A DNA stretch of 64,000 bases. Origin: Leptasterias polaris (lineage: Eukaryota > Echinodermata > Asteroidea > Forcipulatida > Asteriidae). This document shows positions 34,601 through 43,600 of the stretch, piece after piece. The notes beneath the pieces are model-generated. The model was given only the letters and a program-made list of their open reading frames with translations, searched no databases and had not been told where the DNA came from. Made by a program: the position numbers and the translations under genes. Every line of letters begins with the position of its first letter. The stretch's first letter is position 1. Where the stretch lies: positions 3,224,001 to 3,288,000 of the forward strand of contig JAZGTN010000073.1 in NCBI GenBank assembly GCA_037783415.1, in the 5' to 3' direction.

Positions 34601-37600
34601 TATTATTGAATACTCCAAAATTGCGAAAAATAGTAATGACCCTGCCCCCACTGAACCTACGGCCAATCCAATCACTCTTTTGGCAAATCAAATGACAATG
34701 TTAATAAAGGTAGTGGAAGCAAACACGCAACAAGTAACAAAAACCTTGCATGAACTTCAAGCAAAAAATGAGCATTTTGAAAATAAAATGGAGGCCATGT
34801 TGCACAGCAAAAGTAGTAGTGCTGAATCCAAAACACAAAACCCAGCGTTCACCCCAACAGCAAATCTAACGGGGGACGCAACAATCGATGCAGCCTTAAA
34901 GGTAATTGGCGACAAAGCCCCTCCTATTCCCGCCCATATTCTCCATAATACAAAGAGTGAACAATCAGGACTAGGGACTAGTGGGTACAACAGTAGCCAG
35001 CCAGAACAAAAACCATTCATAGCCCCTGGCCAACACTACAATGCCCAATTAGAACAGAAGCATACAGTAGTAGCCCCGGGACCACACGTCCAACCTCAGG
35101 TACAGAAGCCATTCACTTATCCATCTCAATACCAACAAGGTGGAATGTCAGCCACAATGGCAGGGCCAACGCCCAAACCGCAAATACAAAGCCCATATGT
35201 AACCCCAGTGGCAACAACCGGACAATATAATGTGCCGCATTCAGCACTTCCACAATTCACTTACCCATACCAAGGTGGAATGCCAACCACAATGGCGGGG
35301 CCACCGCCTAATCCACAAATACAAAGCCCTTCCGTAAACCCAGTGGCAACAGCCGGCCAATATAATGTGCCACATTCAGCAATCCCAAAACTTAGCTCAT
35401 ATGACGGGAAAAGCGACTTTCACGCTTTTATTACCAAGTTTGAGATAATGGCTGACTGCTGCCACTGGAACGAGGACACTAAACTGTTACAATTAGTTGG
35501 TGCCCTCACCGGTAAGGCACTAGATAGCTACTCATGGCAAAAACCTGAGATTCTGCGTAACTTTAATCGTTCAAAAGAACAACTCCTCAAGATGTATGGG
35601 AAAATGAAAGACCCTATTATTCAGAGGGCGGAACTTGCTTCGATTCGCCAAAAAGAGGACGAATCGCTAGAAGAGTTTGGGCAAAGGGTTAGACAAACAA
35701 CTACTCGTGCATACACATCCGCTAATCCTGATGTGTTTGAAACACTAGCTAGGGAGGCATTCCTCAAAGGTTGTAGCGACACAGAGGCTGCCGAGCTGGC
35801 ACTACATCGCGACCCACAAACTTTAAACCAGGCCGTAAAATACACTCAGACAGCGGCCTACAATCATAAGCTTCTGTCCCGAACCGGTAGACATAAAGTA
35901 AGACATGTATCATTCGATGAAGGTACCCCAAGTGTTCATAGGGTCCAAGTTAAGCAACAGGGGGAAGACAAGGTCAACATTCATCTAGACTGGTCAGAAA
36001 TAAACAATAACATGCGAGAGATTCTGTCACTTTTGAAAGACCACAAGATTCAATATGGACAGTCAATCAGAACTGACTCACCGCAAGCGACAGGTGGTTC
36101 CACGTCAAAACCCCGACGTGCCGAATCTCCTGTGCGCAGCGCAAGTCCAAGTTCACCCTCCAGGTATCGATGTTTTAAGTGTAGCCAAGAGGGACATTTT
36201 GCTAGAAACTGCCCGCTTGATACTGCTCGACCGCGATCCCCTTCACCTTCAAGGGGGACCCGTTCTTTAAACTCTTAGGAGCCGTTCGTCTTGACCAACG
36301 ACCGGCTTTACCCAAACAAAGTGGTCACCAACCTTCACTTTTACCTAATCAACCGCCTGTATTTGACAAACATGACACAGAAAGGACAGGGACCCGTTTG
36401 AGAGAGGTGCAATTTACACCCAACTATAATGGCATTAGCTTAGTAATACCACTAGAGGTACAAGGGGTTAAAACTCACGCTATAGTAGATACGGCAGCTC
36501 AAGTGTCCATAATTAGTGAAGATCTAGCGAAGCTAATTAACCCATCACTCACGTCTGTAGAAAAGGTACTCCTTAGAGGAGCAGGAAAGTCAAGTAGTAT
36601 CATCGCTAAAAAAGTTCCTAATGTTCATTTAGAAATAGGTGGCCGTAGGTATACTTGGGACCTTTTGGTAGCACCTATTGCAGATAGTTTTATACTAGGT
36701 TTAGACTTTTTGAAGACAGAAGGAGGCAAGATAGATCTGGTCGATGATGTTGTGACCCTCAAGGGGAACAAAATCAATGGGAAAATGAGAAAGAATCGTG
36801 ATGAGAAATACCTCATACAACGAATTACACTTGCAAATAAAGTTGTGGTTCCCCCAAATAGCTTGGTTCAAACGAAAGTCACACTCGAATCACCTTCTGG
36901 GAAGTTATACATGATCCATGCACCTGAAAGACATCACAAGGGACTTTTCGTACCGTATACACTGGTTCAGTCAGGAAATGATCCCACAATAACCAGTTCC
37001 CAAACCTGTAAAGTAACCATTTGTCTACGTAATGATAGCAATAGGTACATACACCTCAACAGGGGCCATTTTATAGGTAGGGCAGAAGAGGTTAGTGAGG
37101 TCATTACGGAACCAGACCCTCATGCGCCAGTAATTGAGGAACTAGAACGGCGTCTGCTGGACAGTTCCCAACAAACACTCTCGGTAAATGAGGTCATTGT
37201 TCAAAATATCCCTTTGCATGTCCGTGAATTATGGGAAAACTCATGTAAACACCTTAACCCCGGCCAATCTGAAGTACTTGCCAAAATACTCACAAACTAC
37301 GCAGATGTCTTCTCTAAAGACGACATGGACTTGGGCACATCCATATGTAAAGAATTTAAAATCAAGAATGAACCGGGTCCATACCATGGCTAGGGAAACT
37401 ATAGGGACTGCCCAAAGGTACCAAAAGAAACACTACGATCTTCACCAAAATTTCAATCCATTTGAACAAGGGGATATTGTTTATAAGTTGAATAAATCCC
37501 TACAACTTGGGCTGTCCCGTAAGTTGCAACCAATATGGCGTGGACCATTACTGGTCGTAGAAGCGCTCTCCCCAATACTGTACAAAGTCAGGGATAGAAA

Positions 37601-40600
37601 AAGGACCACAGTTGTTCACCACGACCTCTTAAAGAAGTGCGAGGATCGTGAAATTCCACTGTGGTTACGGCGGCTACGCAATAAGCTAATGAAAACTGAA
37701 AATGTTGAAAACAGTGAAATTGATGTAGATGGGGATGGGGACCCTAACCCCACATCTGGGGATGAAGGTTCTAACCCCACATCCGGGGACGAGGGTCCTA
37801 ACCCAATAAAACTTACCACAAGGAGTGGGAGGGAGATTAGGCGTCCGGTCCGTTTTAATGACTATTGTAACTAGTCCTTGAAATATTAATGTAACGATAA
37901 GATTGATATTAAAACAAGTCACTATTGTTAATTTTCATAAGTTTAAAGTTTAAATGAAGTAACTGTAAATATTGCTCCCTGCTCATACAACGACGGGATT
38001 GAAATGCAAGATGAGGTTAATACAATAATTGCATTTTGCATTTGAAACCTCAGAAAAAAGAGTACGTTATGATGATGTGTTGTTGACATAAATTATAGTT
38101 TTACTTTTTAAGCCTACCATGGATGACGAGGCAAACTTTATCCCGGACTACAGTGAAGAGGGACTAGATTTACCGGACGAATCGACGAACCCAGGTGTAC
38201 CGGCTGTAAACGAAACACGCCCACATACATCTTCTTCGTCATGCCCCCCTCCTCCCGGTCGTTCCGGCAAAAGGAAGGCTACCCAGCTTTGTCCGGAACC
38301 GGAATGTGGGAAGCGTTCAAATAAGATGAGGCGCCACATCATCAGATACCACATTGCTGATGACCGGTGGTGGTTCTTGTTTCCCCTAGCTTGCTGTTGG
38401 AAGTGCAGACGATGGGAAATAGCCGTCCACGTAAATAACCATGGCCCATTCTCAATGGACCAACACCTTCAAGAATTGGTTATCCTTGTTGACGAATTCA
38501 TTGACTGCATGTCTCTTAAGCTTGGCTTAGGATCCTCGGACGACTTGTTGAATTTTGTCGAACGGCGGTCGTTGGGCGACGCAAATTCAATATTTAGTCC
38601 AGAGGAACTTGAGTTATGGGGTAATTATGATACGTTTATTGGACTTCCCAAGGAAACGGATAGAAATCTGGTGTCCCCTTCACGCGTATCGTCACTCCTA
38701 CACTGGAGAACTCTACAGAGACTCTTCATGCTGCTACCCAAGACCTCAAACCCACAACCTACTGAGGACTTCGTAGATGCTCACTGCCACGTGGATCGGT
38801 TATTGAATGTTACACACAGCAAAGGGACACTCAGTCTGTTTATGAAAACCGAAGGCATCGAGTGCCAAAACCTCCGCAGCTGTGTCGCAGTCTTCTGCGA
38901 CGAGTCAACTTTCAGCGACCACGACAGATGGTTGGAACTTGTTTCCGATGACTTGGTCCACGCGGCAGTGGGATACCACCCAAAACAAGCGACAAGTTTC
39001 ACTCCCAAGTCCGAACAAACAATCAGACACCTGATGAACCACCCGAAAGTTTGCGCCTTGGGAGAAATTGGGCTGGACTACTCGGGCAGACACATTCGAA
39101 ACAAGTTAGTCCAGCAGACGGTTTACAAACGTCTCCTGAAGCTTGCAGTTGAGTTGGACAAACCATTAGTAGTGCATTGTCGGGATGCCGAGGACGACTG
39201 TATGAAAATTGCCGTTGAAATCCTCCCCCGAAATTGGAAAATTCACTTGCATTGTTTTTCTCAAGATTGGGGAAGGGCTCAGAAATGGTTGGCACATTTC
39301 CCTAATTTGTTCATAGGACTGACCCTGCTTGTCTCTGGGGAAAATGCTGGCGTGAGGAGTGTCGCCAAACAGATTCCCCTCAGCCGACTCCTGTTGGAGA
39401 CGGATGCCCCGTATTTTCCTCGCAAGCAGGGTGAATCCTTCGGCAATCCGACCATAGCTAAACTGGTTGCTCTAGAAATAGCCCACATTCGAAACATTCC
39501 CATCCAAGAAGTCCTCGCCCACTGCCTCAGAAACACAAAGACGGTATACAACATAAATTTTCCATGATAAGTTAATTCCTGATGTTTGTTTAATCGCTAA
39601 GAGCACGGCTGTGTATAACAACATAACAGAAGATAAATGTTGTGATGAATTGTATATTGTTATTATTGAACAAACAGTCTTTTGACTAAACTATTGTATT
39701 GACTAAACTATTGACTAAACTTTGTAAAAAATATTACGGGGAGGAGTGTAGTATACTTGCATAATATAGTCATGCATATTCATTAAACCACTGGAGCGTG
39801 CCACTGGGCGCCTTCCGGGCTGCCAAGTGGTTTGCTCGTCAGTCTTGAGAAGTAACCAACTGCGTGCAGTCCATTTTCCTGTTGTCCGTTTCCCTTGAAG
39901 ACTCAGGTAAATACAACAGTATTGAGCCGCCTTTGTGGCCACGTGTCCCTATACATAACGACCGTGAATTCATTCCAACAATGCAGCAACGTGTTCATCA
40001 CTTCTTTTGTGGCCGCGATTTCGTACCGAAAATACTGCATTCAGATTAATCAGAACGATTGCGGAAGCAATGAATAGAAGCATTCACCCAACCTCTATTG
40101 TGTGAACGGTGATTCACGCATTCACCCAACCTGTACTGTGTGAAAGATGCGACCATGTTTAATGTCCATGGTTTACTTTAATCAACTTTATAAAAATAAA
40201 CTGTGTAATCGTTACTTTTTAATTGATTGTATTTTATAAACGAAAAAACAATTATAAATCACGGGGAAGTGACCTTTTTTCGAAACTTCAGTTTAGTTAA
40301 TTGGTTTGTAACGGGGTAGTAACATTTTCTTGAAACTAATTATTTGATACGAAGTCTTTCAATAAGTGTCTGTTTCGTTTATTTTAGCTTAAAAGTTAAA
40401 TATCAAATAACTGTGGAGAAAACAAAACAAACCAGAGAAACGACGTCTTTGAATAAATGTTTGTGGTATAAAATAAAGAAAAGGAACTTCTTATTAATTT
40501 TAAATAAAGGAAACCCCTATAAATGTCACGTCCCCATCGGAATGGCAGGAGATTTTTCCTGTATGGTAGCGCCCTCTGTTGAACAAACAGATCTCTTCAG

Positions 40601-43600
40601 CCCTGCGGTAGCGCCCTCTGTTGGTCACCTGTAAACTCCCTTCAACCCCTTGTGACACACGGGAGAAGAATCTCCTGAAAAAGTCGCTGAACGGTAGGTT
40701 GCTTCAGTTTAAAATGAACTTTTCTACATGTCTCTACATGTTTCAAGCACATGTGATTTCTATTTATTCACATGTTGATTAGCGTGGTACTTTTAGGGTA
40801 ACAAAATGACCCCTTTTTGGCGATGTACCGATACGGTCTGCTGTTTGCAGTCACAGTGCATGTAAGATCATGCGCCTTGTACGGCGGTGCGCCTTGTCTG
40901 TTGACGCTTGATTTTTTTTTGGTAATTTCACGGCCCTGCGCCTTGTACGCCCCGCGTCTTGTACGCAAGAAATTACGGTATATGCTTATTTCGGACTGCA
41001 GTTTGCTGTACTTTGTTACCGCACTCACCATAATCAAACATACGAAAGCCTTGCTGTATTTCAGCAAATGCGTCTCTCGCCGTTCCCTGTCTGTCAATAA
41101 TAAACTCCAGGAATTCACTGAAGTCGATAGTTCTGCAAATTAGAAAACAATGACTTAATCAACCAGAAACGGTGCACATCTTTCAAGTACAAATTTGTCT
41201 ATTCTGAAATGCAGCTAATTTCGGATCCCTATTAATTTCTTTATACATTATTATGCTGTTCAAAAATATAAGTATTTTCTTAATTTATTTCCTTTCTTGA
41301 TGTTTTTGTATTGTTTAAACAAATTATTGTAAAATTTGATGCAATTTAGCCATTGGCTACAAGTTCAATTTCAATAAGCCATCAATAATAATTTAATAAT
41401 ATATGTTTCTGCCAATCATCAATGCATACTTTACAAAAATTAATCTCAGCATTTTTTACTTCTCGAAGTCAATCAATATCAAAATTTACAGTAGTTTACT
41501 CCCACAACTCCAACAACACACATTATTAAAGGTATTATACAGGATTGGCAGAGCTGACAAAATAATCACAGACAGTGTTCATGTTTTGTGTAATCAACCA
41601 CATACATGAAATAACAAACCTGTGAAAATTTGAGCTCTCAATTGGTCATCGAGGTCACGAGAAAATAGTGAAAAGAGACCTTATGTGTTTTCTGTTTTTC
41701 AAACATCGAGTTTATTATCGCGCGCGATAAAAACTATTGTTTTACTCATTTCTCAGAAACGATAGCATTTTAGGCAAAAATATTTTAAGGAACCCTTTCT
41801 ACCATTATTTACTTTAAATCATGTAAGTTATGTGTGAATCTGTGAACATTTGTGTTTTTCGATCTTACCAATAGTGTACAGGGCCTTTAAAACAAACTTT
41901 GAATTTATCGGCAAAGAATTTTGATGAAATAATGCTCATACACATGTAGTCTTACCCGGATCTATCTAGGTCCATATCTGCTACCATTGCACGTGCCTGT
42001 TGCTTGGTCAGTTTGAACCCTAGGGCTCTCATTGTACTCCTAACAGCATCAGCTTTGATCATACTAAGACAAACAAAAAGAGTTGTTGACATCTTAATGT
42101 CAGGTGGCCGGAGCATTATATCAAGCACAAAATTCTATGGAGTGCTTCCTAGGATTGGTTATGAGATAAGATGGCTACTAGACAAATGAAACAGGCTTGC
42201 CACTGCCAGTCGTCATCCTGAATTGTATTACTGTGACTGTGGTAGCCCACCGAAGGAGCCAAGAACTAGGGAAGGCAAAGGGCATCATACGTCGACCTCA
42301 GAAAAGTTGCTGGGTTGGAGAGTATAAGTGAGCTTGCCAAATGTACTGCCGACTGAAAGAACTTATTGATCCATGCTGGGGCTCCAGTAAATAAGGGAAT
42401 CCAGACTAAATATAAGTATAGGCACCAAGTAAGGTTTCTTGCCTTGATGTATACCAGGACACTAGCTGTACATGAAATAGTGGAGAATATTGGTCGTTGG
42501 CAACTCAGCAAACTGTTTTCACCCATTCCCCGAAAGGAAATACGAGCCGGTACATTATCTTCCATAAATCCTCCCACCCAAACCTTTTGAGAGGAACATG
42601 TAAAATTTACCCATCGCTATCTGCAAAAGCATCAAACACTGTTTTTAAATCTCGGATCTCATGAGGAGTCAGCTGCTGGAAGGCTTTGGCTGAAATCTTT
42701 GCCCCGAGGAACTCTTTGGTGTTTAGGTCCACCTTTTCTCCGGTCAAAACAGATTTTAACTGCAAACAAAAGGAAATGTAATTTATCATTAATAGTGTAC
42801 ATGTGTATCTCAACAAAATAGTTAACAAAGGCAATTATGTATAACGGGGTTAAAGGGTGACACAACCCAAATAGCATATCATAACCATTGGGTAGCAGAC
42901 ACCCCCCCCCCCCCCCCCCCCCCCCCCCGCTCCAGAACTCTTGCCCTCTTCCTCCCTCATGAGATCACATGGAACCCCCCCTCAAAAAAAATATATATAT
43001 GTATATATATATGTATAAACATTTAAATAAATACAAATATAAATAAATAAATTTTAAAAAATTTCAAAATAAAAAATATCGTTGCCCCAGCTCCCCCCAA
43101 AAATTTGGTTACGCCACTGTCACTGCGACACCCCAGTTTTTGTTTTACTGTGGACAAGTTGAAGTTAGGTGGGTTCGTGGTACTACTATAATGACGAAAT
43201 GATGCTGCTTCAAAAGGTAAAACATACACTTCCACATCATATGCCATGCCTGCAACGGACAATGCAGAAAAATACGTTTAAAAAACATGCACAATTTGTT
43301 ATACTCCCGAAAATGAGTATATCCTCCAGTACCCCAATTTCGCGCGTTACAAATATTCGCGCAGGTACCTTTCCCGACGCATATAATTTTGTTTACAATA
43401 CACGGCAGTGACTCAATTTTTTTATTTCATAAAGTATAAAGCCTAATAAACAATTTCCTGCAAAAATATGAAAATTCAAAGCCTTTCCGGTAAGATTTTA
43501 GATAAACTACAAATGTAGTATACAATCTTACCCTTTTAGACTAAATACAAAACATAGCTAGATAAGATGGTCGATAAAAAAACCAAAAAAACACTGAAAG

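Larger units (their letters stand above)
33752..39922 (+). mobile_element. Ty3/Gypsy-type LTR retrotransposon lacking RT but carrying a TatD nuclease ORF
   Basis: Complete provirus-like structure: 4-bp target duplication GTAT (33752-33755 and 39919-39922), identical 172-bp LTRs with TG...CA ends, primer-binding site, gag, protease, integrase C-terminal remnant, an extra TatD ORF and a polypurine tract. Reverse transcriptase, RNase H and the integrase catalytic core are absent, so movement needs proteins supplied in trans. LTR identity points to a recent insertion. It lies antisense in the last intron of the centrin-like gene, inside an older TA transposon. Confidence 0.92.
33474..40978. mobile_element. 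TA-flanked DNA transposon interrupted by the LTR element
   Basis: The left terminus CCGTAATTTCTTGCGTACAA at 33474 is mirrored exactly for 26 bp at the right end (40953-40978), with TA on each side (33472-33473, 40979-40980). Removing the LTR element and one target copy leaves a host element of about 1.34 kb with no transposase ORF. The 39923-40950 part shows only low-complexity or short repeats, such as the doubled TAGCGCCCTCTGTTG near 40568 and 40610. Confidence 0.75.

Noticed and set aside
37188..37874. Continuous 228-aa protein containing the integrase end
   Set aside because: The first part of this frame is an out-of-frame shadow of the protease ORF. Only the portion after about 37380 is integrase, and it lacks its catalytic core.
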